From: Myxococcus qinghaiensis
GTDB taxonomy: Bacteria; Myxococcota; Myxococcia; Myxococcales; Myxococcaceae
Reading direction: 5' to 3'
Length of the DNA stretch: 64,000 bases
NCBI RefSeq assembly: GCF_024198215.1
Contig: NZ_JAKCFA010000010.1
Location: forward strand, 186,001 to 250,000
The notes under the pieces were generated by a model. It worked only from the letters and a program-made list of their open reading frames with translations, ran no database searches and was not told the DNA's origin. Positions within the stretch are counted from its first letter, which is position 1. The number at the start of each line of letters is the position of its first letter. Below, piece after piece: positions 16,648 through 32,908 of the stretch. A program made the position numbers and the translations under genes.

Positions 16648-17736
16648 TCAGCGTGAGCGCGGGCGTGGGCTCGGGGTGACCTGGATTCGAGTCGCATCGG
16701 TGCTGCCGTCGGCGATGAGGCTGAACGCGGCCTGGACGGCGGTGCCCTGGGGCAGGCTGTCGAGGGAGATGCGCTGGCCATCGCGGACCACCTGGGTGTT
16801 CTGTCCCACGCGCAGGTTGTAGAGGTCACCGGTCTCCGAGTCTCGGACCACGACGCGTCCCTTGGAGGTCGAGGCCACCTGTCCGGTCATGACGACGCTG
16901 GCGACCACGGTCTTCTCAGGGTTCGCCCCCGTGTCCCGTGCGGGCTCCGAGGATGCACTCTGTTCCGGGGGCGCATTCTGTCCCGAGGCAGTCTGTCCCG
17001 AGCCGCCGGTGCCTTCGTCCTGCTTGTCTGCGTGCCCGCCGCGTAGGGCGTTGACCTGCCGCTGGAGTCGCAGGACATCGGAGCGAAGCATCGCGACTTC
17101 ACGAGTCAGCTGCCGAGGACTCAGGTCCTTTCCCGAGGCGGCGGCCTCCGCGCTGCCACCGTGTGCGTCGCCGGCCGCGTCGGTGGGCTCAGTGCCTTGC
17201 GACGTGGAGGGCGCCCTGCCGCTGGGGACGCTATTTCCAGAGCCCTGGTTCTGGGCGGGAGTGTTGTTCGTGTTGCCCGAGCCACCGGTGCCTTGGGTGC
17301 CGCTGACGTTGGAGTTGTTGTCCGTGGCGGTGTTCCCGTTCGAGTGGGTGGTGGTGCCTGAGCCACCGGTACCTGCTGTGCCGCCGACGTCCGAGCTTTG
17401 AGGCACGAACGAGGTTCCGGGCGAGGGTGGGGTGTAGCGTGGATCGCTGGCGCCGGAGCCGCCGGTGCCCGAGTAGTCCGTGTTCGGCGTGCCGAGATTG
17501 TCCTCGGCACCCGTGGCGCCCTGTGGGACGGGCGAGAAGTTGCCTGACTCATACGTGCCCGGGGGCTGCACGCTGGTATCGCCCGAGACACCTCTGCCTT
17601 GCTGATTCTCGGGGAGAGGGGTTGTTCCTTGAGCGGACGTCCCACCGCTCGCACCACTGCCCGCTGTCTGCGCGAGGGCAACGGGAGTCATCAAGAAGCT
17701 GAACGTCAGGGCCGCTGAGAAGAGCGCTCGTCGCAT
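16648..17736 (-). CDS. Secreted Gly/Ser/Thr-rich low-complexity protein with coiled-coil and small C-terminal domain
   Basis: 362 aa. A clear signal peptide (MRRALFSAALTF...ALAQ, cleavage near residue 23) is followed by ~170 residues of low complexity containing four to five TGGSG blocks at irregular intervals. Next comes a short coiled coil (~215-240, TREVAMLRSDVLRLQRQV), another linker with a TGGSG block, and a compact C-terminal domain (~285-355: ASVVMTGQVASTSKGRVVV, LYNLRVGQNTQVVRDG). The last part resembles small beta-barrel domains found in secreted DUF5666-type proteins, a weak match. Start 17736 puts the signal peptide first and has AGGAAAGGA upstream. Probably a cell-surface or periplasmic protein; function unknown. 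Confidence 0.7.
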   Translation of the reverse strand: MRRALFSAALTFSFLMTPVALAQTAGSGASGGTSAQGTTPLPENQQGRGVSGDTSVQPPGTYESGNFSPVPQGATGAEDNLGTPNTDYSGTGGSGASDPRYTPPSPGTSFVPQSSDVGGTAGTGGSGTTTHSNGNTATDNNSNVSGTQGTGGSGNTNNTPAQNQGSGNSVPSGRAPSTSQGTEPTDAAGDAHGGSAEAAASGKDLSPRQLTREVAMLRSDVLRLQRQVNALRGGHADKQDEGTGGSGQTASGQNAPPEQSASSEPARDTGANPEKTVVASVVMTGQVASTSKGRVVVRDSETGDLYNLRVGQNTQVVRDGQRISLDSLPQGTAVQAAFSLIADGSTDATRIQVTPSPRPRSR

Positions 17737-17910
17737 GGGTGGGGTCCTTTCCTCATGCTCAAGGTTGAGGCTGGGGGCCCTGGCGACAAGCGAGCCTCGC
17801 GGAAGCTCGCGTGCTCGCATTCGTCCTGCGTGCTGCTTGTTCGTACTGCGTACCTGCGAGCAGGGAGGGAGTCGGCTGGACGGTGTCCGTCGATTGAGGA
17901 CGTGTCTTCG

Positions 17911-18687
17911 TCAAGGTGGAGTGGCGGAGTTCCAGGTGTCGCCCAGGCGAGAGTTTTCGCAGGAGGCCCAATGCTTGGGGCGTGGTGCGAGGAGAGGCCG
18001 GGTCCGGAGGGCCTCTTCCAACTCCTCCAAGGTGATGTCTGTGTTCGAGTGAGCCGCACGCAGGAGTGAGTCCCTTTTCCGCAGGCTGCGCTCCGGAGCG
18101 CACCAGGGGTTGCAGCGCGAGGGCGCGTTGATGAACGCCTTGAGCAGCGCGATGCTCGCGAGGTCGAGCTCCGCCCACTCTTTTCCGAAGACGCTTCTGG
18201 CCGCGTCGAAGACACTGTCGTGCTGTTGGAAGAGTGAGCGGTGCTGGAGTTCGTGCATCACCAGGTCTTCCGCGCTCCAGTGGCGCGTGAGCCATACCGT
18301 CAGGGCCAGGCGTTCCGGTCCACGAAGACGGGGGGCGCCCTGCTGTTCCAGCTCGGAGCTCCATTGGCGAGCCACCCCATCCGCGAGCGTGAGGCCCATG
18401 GGTGAGTCGTCTCGATAATCCGAGGTGCGCATGAATACCTTCAGGACATAGACCGCCGCGGTCCACGACCACACGGGCTGGACGTAAGGCACTGGGGGTT
18501 GCTCCAGGCTCATCCACCAGCGGAGCCGAAGGCGCTCCTCGGGCAGGGACAGTCGCTCGGACTTGGAGGGAAGGGTGGGCACCCGCGAAAGGGTGTGGTG
18601 GTAGAGCCCCTCCAGTGCGACCAGGGGCGAGACAAGCATGAGTCCCAGCAGCCACACCCGCCATTGCAAGCCACGCTTCCATCGCAT
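17911..18687 (-). CDS. Degenerate GT51-type transglycosylase-like membrane protein, copy 1
   Basis: 258 aa. One N-terminal membrane anchor (~8-28) then a periplasmic domain. The C-terminal half lines up with the end of the peptidoglycan glycosyltransferase (GT51) domain: WLTRHWSAEDLVMHEL (compare SK.xILExYLN), FDAARSVFGKEWAELDLASIALL, APSRCNPW and LRKRDSLLRAA followed by LEELEEALRTRPL. The N-terminal GT51 motifs are missing or eroded: no EDxxFxxHxG and only LTLADGVAR where GxSTIxQQ is expected. It is therefore probably not an active transglycosylase. About 60 % identical over the full length to the next upstream gene, a tandem duplicate. ATG 18729 is an alternative start. Third-position GC is lower than in neighbouring genes. 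Confidence 0.7.
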   Translation of the reverse strand: MRWKRGLQWRVWLLGLMLVSPLVALEGLYHHTLSRVPTLPSKSERLSLPEERLRLRWWMSLEQPPVPYVQPVWSWTAAVYVLKVFMRTSDYRDDSPMGLTLADGVARQWSSELEQQGAPRLRGPERLALTVWLTRHWSAEDLVMHELQHRSLFQQHDSVFDAARSVFGKEWAELDLASIALLKAFINAPSRCNPWCAPERSLRKRDSLLRAAHSNTDITLEELEEALRTRPLLAPRPKHWASCENSRLGDTWNSATPP

Positions 18688-18761
18688 GGGTGTTGGCGCA
18701 GTGCAGCCTTCAGGACCGTCCGTGGGCATTAGCACGGGGAAGAAGTCGCATCCACCTCGAA

Positions 18762-19544
18762 TCAAGGCGGATCGTCGCAATCTCGGGTGCCACTCCCTCG
18801 ACAAGGTGTTCTGCAGGGAGGCCACTGCTTGGGACGTGGTGCGAGAAGAGGCTGTGCCCGGAGCGCTTCCTCCAGCTCATCCTGGGTGATGTCTCCGTGC
18901 TCGTGAGAGGCGCGCAGGAGCCAGTCTCGTCCCTCAAGACTGTGCTCCGGAGCGCACCAGGGGTCCCGTCTCGTGGGATCGTCGTAGACCGTTTTAAGCA
19001 GTGCGGTGCTCGCGAGGTCGAGCTCTGCCCACTCCTTGCCGAAGACGCTCCTGGCGGCGTCGAAGATGTCCTGTTCCTGTAGGTCGAGGGAGCGGTGCTG
19101 GAGTTCGTCCATTACCAGGTCCTCCACGTTCCAGTGGCGCGTGAGCCAGACGGCCAGCGCTACGCGTTCCCCAGGCCTAATGCCGTCGGTGCCGCGCTCC
19201 TCTAATTCATCACTCCAGCGATACGCGGCATCGAGTGCGAGCCCGAATCCCTCGGGTTCGCATTCTGCGAAGCACGCGGTCGTAAAAGGGATCAATCTCA
19301 ATACACCAAGGGCCACTGTCCAGGGCCAGATGGGTTGGACGTGAGTCACCTGGGGCCGCGCCATGCTCATCCACCATTGGAGCCGGAGTCGCTCAGCAGG
19401 CCGGAAAAGGGGCACGGGCTTGGAGGGGAGGGCAGGTACCTTCGCGAGAGTGTGGCTGTAGAAGACCTCCAGTGCGGCCAGGAGCACCACACCGGTGAGT
19501 CCCAGGAGCCACACCAGCCATCGCAAGCCGCGCTTCCATCGCAT
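18762..19544 (-). CDS. Degenerate GT51-type transglycosylase-like membrane protein, copy 2
   Basis: 260 aa paralogue of the preceding downstream gene, sharing MRWKRGL...WLLGL at the N-terminus (anchor ~8-28), RLRLQWWMS, WLTRHWNVEDLVMDELQHRSL, FDAARSVFGKEWAELDLAS and LEEALRAQPLLAPRPK. As in copy 1, the end of the GT51 fold is recognisable while EDxxFxxHxG and GxSTIxQQ are absent. Here even the Glu present in copy 1 before the PxV segment is lost (SMARPQV). Starts 46 bp after the stop of the TonB-dependent receptor gene, so the three genes are likely one transcription unit. The sequence just upstream of both start codons is also conserved between copies, showing the duplication included the translation start region. 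Confidence 0.7.
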   Translation of the reverse strand: MRWKRGLRWLVWLLGLTGVVLLAALEVFYSHTLAKVPALPSKPVPLFRPAERLRLQWWMSMARPQVTHVQPIWPWTVALGVLRLIPFTTACFAECEPEGFGLALDAAYRWSDELEERGTDGIRPGERVALAVWLTRHWNVEDLVMDELQHRSLDLQEQDIFDAARSVFGKEWAELDLASTALLKTVYDDPTRRDPWCAPEHSLEGRDWLLRASHEHGDITQDELEEALRAQPLLAPRPKQWPPCRTPCRGSGTRDCDDPP

Positions 19545-19590
19545 GGGCTTTGGCGCAGTGCAGCCCTCAGGCCAGTCTTGAAGCCAGGGC

Positions 19591-22086
19591 TCAGAACCTG
19601 TACCGCGCGCCGAGGCGCACCTGTCGCGGAGGCTGATGCTCCAGGGCCTCGGTGCGACCTTCACTGCTCGGGGGCATCCGGGGGGCCGCCTGGATGTTGA
19701 AGAGATTGAAGGCATCGATGTCGAAGGACATCTCCTTCCGGCCCTCGAATCGATAGTCCACCCCGAGCCGTGCATCGACGACATGCAGCCAAGGCGTGGA
19801 TGCCCGCTGTCCTGCCTCGAGTGCGCCCGATGCAGCGACATAGGCCACGCCCAGGTGGGCCCACATTGTCGGGGTCAATCGTTGCCGCCTTGCCCCGAAC
19901 GCCTTGAGGACATGGGTATGCCGTGCCACGGCGGCCGCCCCCCTCGGCACGCGGTTCAGCGGATCCTCATGACCGCCGCCGAAGCGTGACCACGTGTAGC
20001 TGGCCTGTCCCACCCAGTCGTCCATGACCGTTCGTGCCAGTTGGAACGTCACCGCGCCATGAGTCTGCTCCTGCTTCGGCAGGTCGGAGCCCAACCCCTT
20101 GCCGGGATTGACGAGCCGCCATGCATCGCCTTCCTGGTCGCTCACGAGTCCAAGCCCCGTATCCAACTCCTTGTAGACATAGGTCACGCTCAAGACTGTT
20201 TCGCTCAGTACCGCCACGTCGGCACCGAGTGTGACCTCGCTGGTGGAGGTGGGTGACAGGTGCGGGTCCACCTCCACCTCGCGAACCTGTTCGCCCGAGG
20301 CATCGGGGAGGAGCAGTCCGAGCAGCGCCTGCCCGCGATACTTGCCGTAGTGCGCGAAGAGGCGCATCTCGCCACGGCCGAAGGGGTCCACTACGACGCC
20401 CAATTGAGGCGAGAGCGCGTGGCTGACGGCACGTGCCTCCCCGTGTGATGGCGCGAGCCGCTGCAGGTCGTAACGAAGGCCGACGTTGAGGGTCAGAATG
20501 TAGGAGTACATCCAGGAGTCCTGGACGAAGCCACCCACCATGTCTCGATGCGTGCGGGTCACAATGCTCGGGGCCTCTGCCTGGAGGCCACGCGGAGTCC
20601 GGCGTTGAGCACCAGGTGCCCTCTGTACCGCATCGTGGACCAGCCACTCCGCGTCGAGCCCGACCTTCACGGTGTGCTGCAGCGCCTGGACTCCCAGGGC
20701 GCCGTACTTTCGATAGTGGGCCCACCCACGGACCTGGAATTGATTCGTCTCGTGCTCCTGGTCTCCTCCGCACTGGGTGTAGAGCGCCAACAGCGTGGAG
20801 CCACAGTCGAGGCCCTCTGTGTTCGTCTCCGTGTCCCCAGCGGGAGCAGGGCGCTGGGAGAAGTGTTGTCGAAGCCAGCGCGCATCGATATCGAGCAACA
20901 CCGCCTTGTCCAACAGCCCCCCGCGGTGCCCGAGTCCGAGCAGCAGGGTGTCTCGCTCCAGCGTGCGGGGTGCGAAAGCAGCCGTCCCCTGATGCACTCG
21001 CTGGGTGGCGGGCATCGTGATGAACGTCAGCGTCGTGTTGTGGTCCGCGTTGAACAGGTAGGTCAGGCGACCCAAGGCCTGGACCTCTCGTTGGTCGGAG
21101 TGAATGGTGAGGGAGTTCTCTTCGGGGACGGCTGACCGCGAGCGTGTGCTCTCCACTCGCTGAACCGAGGGAATCAGCCCCAGGGAGAACCAGAGCTGGT
21201 CCTTCAGGATGGCGCCGGAGAGGACCGCGCCCAGCTCTCCCATGTTCTCAATCACCTCATGGGGACCGTCCTGGAGCGGCCGGCGCCCCTGGAGCAAGCC
21301 GGTGGCCCAATGGGCGAACACGGACCCGTTGAACTCATTGCCACCGGATTTGTTCTCCCCCGCATCGATGATGGCTCCCGTGGCTCGGCCGTATTGGGGA
21401 AGGCGTCCACGGAACAGCAGCTCGCCCCAGTTGTACTGAATCAGCTCCAGGCTCAGGGGTACGGCATTGCGTCCGAACACGCCGTCCTGGGTGGAGAGGC
21501 CGTCCAGCACATATCCGTTCTCCGAGGGACTCGCGCCGAGGAGTGTGAGCCCCTGGTTCGTGTCGACTGCTTCCGAGCGCAAGGACTGAAGCCTGTCGAC
21601 CGAGCGCATCGCGCTGCCCGGGATGGGCCGTGCGATGGGAAGAAGGTCGGTGTCGAGGTGGTCGAGGGTCTCGGAAACACCCGTGCTCTCGGTGTCCACT
21701 GGGGGGAACTCGCCGCGAGTGGGCTCAAACAACTCTCGAAAGGACTCGGGAAGGAGGCTGGCATTGATGCGCAAGGCACGCGCTGCTCGCGCGGGGACCG
21801 AGTCCCTCCTCAACGGTAGAAATCCTTCCTTCTCGAAGCGCAGCTCGTACACGCCCGGTGGAAGGGGTTCGAACCGGTAGGTACCATCCAGTTCCGTGAC
21901 GACAGTGAACTCACCCCGAGGCTCGGACGCGGTAGCGGTCACCACGACATCGGAGAGGGGCTGTCGGCTCTGGGCATCAATCACCGTGCCGAAGATGTTG
22001 CCCGTGGGCTCCGCCCAGGCCTTCGGTGTCCAGCCCATCCCCAAGAAGACTCCGACGACGACGTGAAGCACGGTCAGGTTCCGCAT
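19591..22086 (-). CDS. TonB-dependent receptor with carboxypeptidase-regulatory-like N-terminal domain
   Basis: 831 aa. Signal peptide (~1-25, ending AWA). A carboxypeptidase-regulatory-like Ig fold follows at ~28-115 (GNIFGTVIDAQSRQPLSDVVV, YRFEPLPPGVYELRFEKEGF). A plug-like region at ~140-270 contains the GYVLDGLSTQDGVFG turn, followed by a long beta-barrel ending in RLGARYRF with the terminal Phe typical of outer-membrane proteins. This is the Oar/SusC-like class of myxobacterial TonB-dependent outer-membrane receptors. Substrate unknown. It heads a probable operon with the two degenerate GT51-like membrane proteins. Base composition is less GC-biased than in the flanking genes. Confidence 0.87.
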   Translation of the reverse strand: MRNLTVLHVVVGVFLGMGWTPKAWAEPTGNIFGTVIDAQSRQPLSDVVVTATASEPRGEFTVVTELDGTYRFEPLPPGVYELRFEKEGFLPLRRDSVPARAARALRINASLLPESFRELFEPTRGEFPPVDTESTGVSETLDHLDTDLLPIARPIPGSAMRSVDRLQSLRSEAVDTNQGLTLLGASPSENGYVLDGLSTQDGVFGRNAVPLSLELIQYNWGELLFRGRLPQYGRATGAIIDAGENKSGGNEFNGSVFAHWATGLLQGRRPLQDGPHEVIENMGELGAVLSGAILKDQLWFSLGLIPSVQRVESTRSRSAVPEENSLTIHSDQREVQALGRLTYLFNADHNTTLTFITMPATQRVHQGTAAFAPRTLERDTLLLGLGHRGGLLDKAVLLDIDARWLRQHFSQRPAPAGDTETNTEGLDCGSTLLALYTQCGGDQEHETNQFQVRGWAHYRKYGALGVQALQHTVKVGLDAEWLVHDAVQRAPGAQRRTPRGLQAEAPSIVTRTHRDMVGGFVQDSWMYSYILTLNVGLRYDLQRLAPSHGEARAVSHALSPQLGVVVDPFGRGEMRLFAHYGKYRGQALLGLLLPDASGEQVREVEVDPHLSPTSTSEVTLGADVAVLSETVLSVTYVYKELDTGLGLVSDQEGDAWRLVNPGKGLGSDLPKQEQTHGAVTFQLARTVMDDWVGQASYTWSRFGGGHEDPLNRVPRGAAAVARHTHVLKAFGARRQRLTPTMWAHLGVAYVAASGALEAGQRASTPWLHVVDARLGVDYRFEGRKEMSFDIDAFNLFNIQAAPRMPPSSEGRTEALEHQPPRQVRLGARYRF

Positions 22087-22288
22087 CCCCCAGAACCTTC
22101 CACGGGGCCCGAGCGTCTTGGGTCATGGTTTCCGCACGGAGCAGGCAGGCACCCGTGATGATTCCGTGCTGTGCTGCGAACACCCTCGGGGTGGGTGGCC
22201 CGGAAGCGGTCCGGGCGCTATGCGTGTGAGGCCGAGGGCCGGGGCAGGACTGTCACGAGGACTCACCTTGAGTGGACGCGAGAGCGCG

Positions 22289-23158
22289 GTGACCACGGGA
22301 AGGAAGGGCGCACGCGCGTCCGCCAGGAACACCCGTGCGCGCAGCCTCCGGCCCTGGCCCCTCACCCTCGCCACCGCCGTCTCGCTGGGCCTCCTGCTCT
22401 ACGTCGCCAGCACCAGCCTGCCGTACCTCGTGTCCTCTCCGACGACGGACCCGAACTTCGGCGCCCTCAACCACTGTCTCTCCCAGGCCCACCCCGAGGC
22501 ACGGCTGGGTTGGGCTGTCTCCCCGGATGCCTCGCGCGCCGCCGTCTACGGCCCCCACTCCGTCGCCGTCTGCGGCCCCGGTGACTTCGTCAGCCGAAGG
22601 GAGCTCACCGGCACCCTCGCCCTGGCCTTCGACGCGGACAACCGACTGTGGCTCTCCGTCGGAGGCCGCCTGCTGCGCGAGGACGGCGCGGCCCTTCGCC
22701 CCATGGGCGACTTCGCGCCCGTGGCCCTCGCTGGCCACTCCCACGGCATGCTGGCGCTGGATGACTCCGGCCAACTCGTCGCCGTGTCCCCTGGCGGCAC
22801 GGTGCTCGCGCAGACGCTCGTCTCCGGAAGCGCCAGCCGGCTCTCCGTGGGCGCGGGCGGCATCCTGGCCGCCGTGCTCTCCGAGGGCGTGCTCCGGGTC
22901 TTCGACGCTCGCACCCTCACCCCCGTCGAGCTGGCCTCTCCCTGCGCCGTGGAGACCGTGTGGTGGCTGGACGCACCCGAGCGGTTGTTGATCGGCTGCG
23001 CACCGTCCGGGGCGCCGTCCTTCACGGTCGACGTGCGCACAGGTGTTCAGGAGAAGGCGCCGGAATATCGGAGTCTGGCCCCTGCTCGCCGACTCTCCGG
23101 TCGGCCGCTCTATGTGCAGGGCTGTGACGGTTTTCCCTGCACGGCGCCGCCGCCCTGA
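22289..23158 (+). CDS. Membrane-anchored hypothetical protein with propeller-like repeats
   Basis: 289 aa from GTG 22289. A basic N-terminus is followed by one hydrophobic segment (~28-48, TLATAVSLGLLLYVAST), then an extracytoplasmic part with recurring beta-motifs such as GWAVSPDASRAAVYG, LAFDADNRLWLSVGG, LALDDSGQLVAVSPGG and AVLSEGVLRVFDARTL. These look like blades of a WD40/NHL-like propeller. Four Cys residues late in the protein may pair. The upstream ATG 22220 would add 23 residues, but the codons between have relaxed third positions, unlike the rest of the gene, so GTG 22289 is preferred. Function unknown. Confidence 0.65.
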   Translation: MTTGRKGARASARNTRARSLRPWPLTLATAVSLGLLLYVASTSLPYLVSSPTTDPNFGALNHCLSQAHPEARLGWAVSPDASRAAVYGPHSVAVCGPGDFVSRRELTGTLALAFDADNRLWLSVGGRLLREDGAALRPMGDFAPVALAGHSHGMLALDDSGQLVAVSPGGTVLAQTLVSGSASRLSVGAGGILAAVLSEGVLRVFDARTLTPVELASPCAVETVWWLDAPERLLIGCAPSGAPSFTVDVRTGVQEKAPEYRSLAPARRLSGRPLYVQGCDGFPCTAPPP

Positions 23159-23181
23159 CATGTTGCACAAAGGCTCTGGGT

Positions 23182-23200
23182 CCCGTGGTTTCCACACGGG
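23182..23200. terminator. Hairpin after the propeller-like protein gene
   Basis: CCCGTG-7-CACGGG, a 6-bp perfect stem 24 bp after the stop codon, no T-run. Plausible terminator separating this gene from the giant kinase. Confidence 0.4.
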
Positions 23201-23364
23201 GCGTCCGGAATGCCCGCCTTGAAGTCCAGTAGCCGACAAATCGCCCCGCCGGGGTGGGCTTTGAATCGACAAGCCCGCGAACTCACAGGAGATTCGAGCC
23301 CCGGCCCGTCCGTCGTGAAACACAGCTCACGGCGTTCATCCCGCCGATCAGAAGGGTTCTCCTC

Positions 23365-30792
<7,428 letters not shown>

Positions 30793-30905
30793 GAGGTCGA
30801 ATGATGGTTAGCGCACGACTCGTTACCGCCGGGCTTGGGGACAGCGGAGGTCGCGCCTAGCCTGTCCCGCCAGTGAACGGTGGGGCATACCTTGCTCCTA
30901 TTTCA

Positions 30906-32885
30906 ATGACGCCTAGCGAACACATCTCCGAACGCCCCCAGGACGGCGCAAGCCGTCCCCGGGCGAGCATCTTGATGGTGGACGACCACCCGTCCAACCT
31001 GCTGGCGCTGGAAGCCATCCTCGAGCCGTTGGGGCAGGAGCTGGTCAAGGCGACCAGCGGCGAGGAGGCGCTGAAGTTCCTGCTGCAGCGCGACTTCGCC
31101 GTCATCCTGATGGACGTGCAGATGCCGGGCCTGGACGGGTTCCAGACGGCCACGCTCATCAAGCAGCGTGAGCGCACGCGCACCATCCCCATCATCTTCC
31201 TCACCGCGCTCAGCCGCGACGCGGCCCACATCTTCAAGGGCTACGCGCACGGCGCGGTGGACTACCTGCTCAAGCCCTTCGACCCGGAAATCCTCCGCTC
31301 GAAGGTCAGCGTCTTCGTGGATTTGTTCCTCAAGGAACAACAAATCCAGCGCCAGGCGGCGATGTTGCGCCAGCGCGAGCGCGAGGCGGTGGAGCGGCAG
31401 GGCGAGCTGCGCTACCGGCGGCTCACGGAGTCCCTGCCGGAAGTCATGTGGGCGGCGCGGGCGGACGGCTCGTTCACGTATGCCAACCGGGCGGGGCGCG
31501 ACTACACGGGCATCCACGAGGAGCAGCCGCTGTCGTTGAGCACGTTCCTGGAGTTCGTGCATCCGGTGGACCGGGAGGAGATGCGCTCGGCGTGGGAGAC
31601 GGCCATCCGCTCCACCCAGCGGGTGGAGCGCGAGTTCCGGCTGCGGCGCTTCGACGGCGTGTATCGCTGGCATCTGGCGCGCGCGGTGCCGGAGCGGGAC
31701 GAGTCCGGGCACGTGCAGGGCTGGATTGCCGTGGCCACGGACATCGACGACAAGCGGCGGGCGGAGGAGGCGCTGGGGCGCTTCAAGATGACGTTGGACG
31801 CGACGCTGGACTGCGTCCTGATGTTCTCGCCGGACTCGCTGACGCTCACGTACGCCAACGCGGGTGCGGCCAAGCAGCTGGTGAGCAGCACGGACGAACT
31901 GGTGGGGTTGTCGGTGCTGGAGGTGGAGGGCGCGTTCGACGAGGCGGGGTTCCGCAAGTTGCTGGCGCCGCTGGTGAGCGGGACGTTGCCCAGCCAGACG
32001 TACTCCACGACGCACCGGCGCCGGGATGGCACCGAGGTGCCGGTGGAGGTGGTGCTCCAGTTCGTGGGCGCGGCGGAGGGGCCTGGACGGTTCATCTCCG
32101 TGGCGCGCGACATCACCGAGCGGCAGCGGGCGGAGACGGCGCTGCGGCTGGCGAGCGAGGCGAAGGACGCGTTCCTCGCGGCGGCGAGCCACGAGCTGCG
32201 CACGCCGCTGGCGGCGGCCAAGGGGCACGCGCACCTGGCGCTCCTGAAGCTGGGGGGCGAGACGGAGGCGGGGCCGGGCAAGTCGCTGAAAATCATCAAC
32301 CGGCAAATCGACCGGATGGCGAAGCTGGTGGAGGACCTGCTGGACATCAGCCGGCTGCAGGCGGGGCGGCTGTCGTTGGAGCTGGAGAAGTTCGACTTGA
32401 GCCAGCTGGTGCAGGAGACGCGGGACCGCATGGCGGTGTTGTCGCAGGGGCATGAAATCCAGGTGGAGACGCCGGAGCACCTGGAGGGGACGTGGGACCG
32501 GGGTCGGCTGGACCAGGTGCTGACGAACCTCTTGTCCAACGCCATCCGCTACTCACCGGAGGGTGGGGCGGTGCTGGTGCGACTGGTGCGCGAGGGGAAG
32601 GAAGGGGTGCACCTGTCGGTGAACGACAGCGGCGTGGGGATTCCCAAGGACAAGCAGGCGCTCATCTTCGAGCGCTTCGGGCGCGCGCACGGCAGCAAGT
32701 ACGGCGGCCTGGGGTTGGGGCTCACCATCAGCCAGGGCATCGTCGAGCAGCACGGCGGTCGCATCTGGGTGGAGTCCCAGGGCGTGCCGGGCCAGGGGTC
32801 CACGTTCAACGTGTGGCTGCCCCGTGAGACGGAGTCCCCCGGCGGCGCCGTGCACCACGAGCACGGGACGCGCACGGCGAGCTGA
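30906..32885 (+). CDS. Receiver-PAS-PAS sensor histidine kinase
   Basis: 659 aa, soluble. An N-terminal receiver (~20-135) has MVDDHPSN, phosphoacceptor Asp ~70 (LMDVQMPGLDG), the switch Thr (FLTALS) and Lys (YLLKPF). PAS domains follow at ~165-280 and ~290-405, then HisKA with His ~429 ([16 protein letters not shown]) and HATPase_c (NLLSNAIRYSPEGG, NDSGVGIPKDK, GLGLGLTIS). A kinase whose own N-terminus is a receiver can be switched by phosphorelay from another kinase; the giant hybrid kinase lies 113 bp upstream on the same strand and is the obvious candidate. ATG 30906 is used; GTG 30873 is an alternative. No clear ribosome binding site precedes either. Confidence 0.9.
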   Translation: MTPSEHISERPQDGASRPRASILMVDDHPSNLLALEAILEPLGQELVKATSGEEALKFLLQRDFAVILMDVQMPGLDGFQTATLIKQRERTRTIPIIFLTALSRDAAHIFKGYAHGAVDYLLKPFDPEILRSKVSVFVDLFLKEQQIQRQAAMLRQREREAVERQGELRYRRLTESLPEVMWAARADGSFTYANRAGRDYTGIHEEQPLSLSTFLEFVHPVDREEMRSAWETAIRSTQRVEREFRLRRFDGVYRWHLARAVPERDESGHVQGWIAVATDIDDKRRAEEALGRFKMTLDATLDCVLMFSPDSLTLTYANAGAAKQLVSSTDELVGLSVLEVEGAFDEAGFRKLLAPLVSGTLPSQTYSTTHRRRDGTEVPVEVVLQFVGAAEGPGRFISVARDITERQRAETALRLASEAKDAFLAAASHELRTPLAAAKGHAHLALLKLGGETEAGPGKSLKIINRQIDRMAKLVEDLLDISRLQAGRLSLELEKFDLSQLVQETRDRMAVLSQGHEIQVETPEHLEGTWDRGRLDQVLTNLLSNAIRYSPEGGAVLVRLVREGKEGVHLSVNDSGVGIPKDKQALIFERFGRAHGSKYGGLGLGLTISQGIVEQHGGRIWVESQGVPGQGSTFNVWLPRETESPGGAVHHEHGTRTAS

Positions 32886-32888
32886 CAG

Positions 32889-32908
32889 GGCGCCGCGAGC
32901 GCGGCGTC
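32889..32908. terminator. Hairpin between convergent genes
   Basis: GGCGCCGC-GAGC-GCGGCGTC: 8-bp stem with one G-T pair and a tetraloop, lying between the stop codons of the receiver-PAS kinase (32885) and the secreted protein gene (32907). Likely bidirectional terminator. Confidence 0.5.

Larger units (their letters stand above)
17911..19580 (-). repeat. Tandem gene duplication
   Basis: Two copies of an ~800-bp unit (17911-18720 and 18762-19580) in direct orientation. Both include the coding sequence and about 30 bp upstream of the start codon (shared GAGGGCTGCACTGCGCCAA-like stretch). Divergence is distributed over the whole unit, with the middle (about residues 75-110 of each protein) most different, so the duplication is not very recent. 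Confidence 0.75.

Noticed and set aside
21860..21885. GGTTCGAACC-like tRNA T-arm string
   Set aside because: It lies inside the TonB receptor reading frame and no other tRNA arms surround it.
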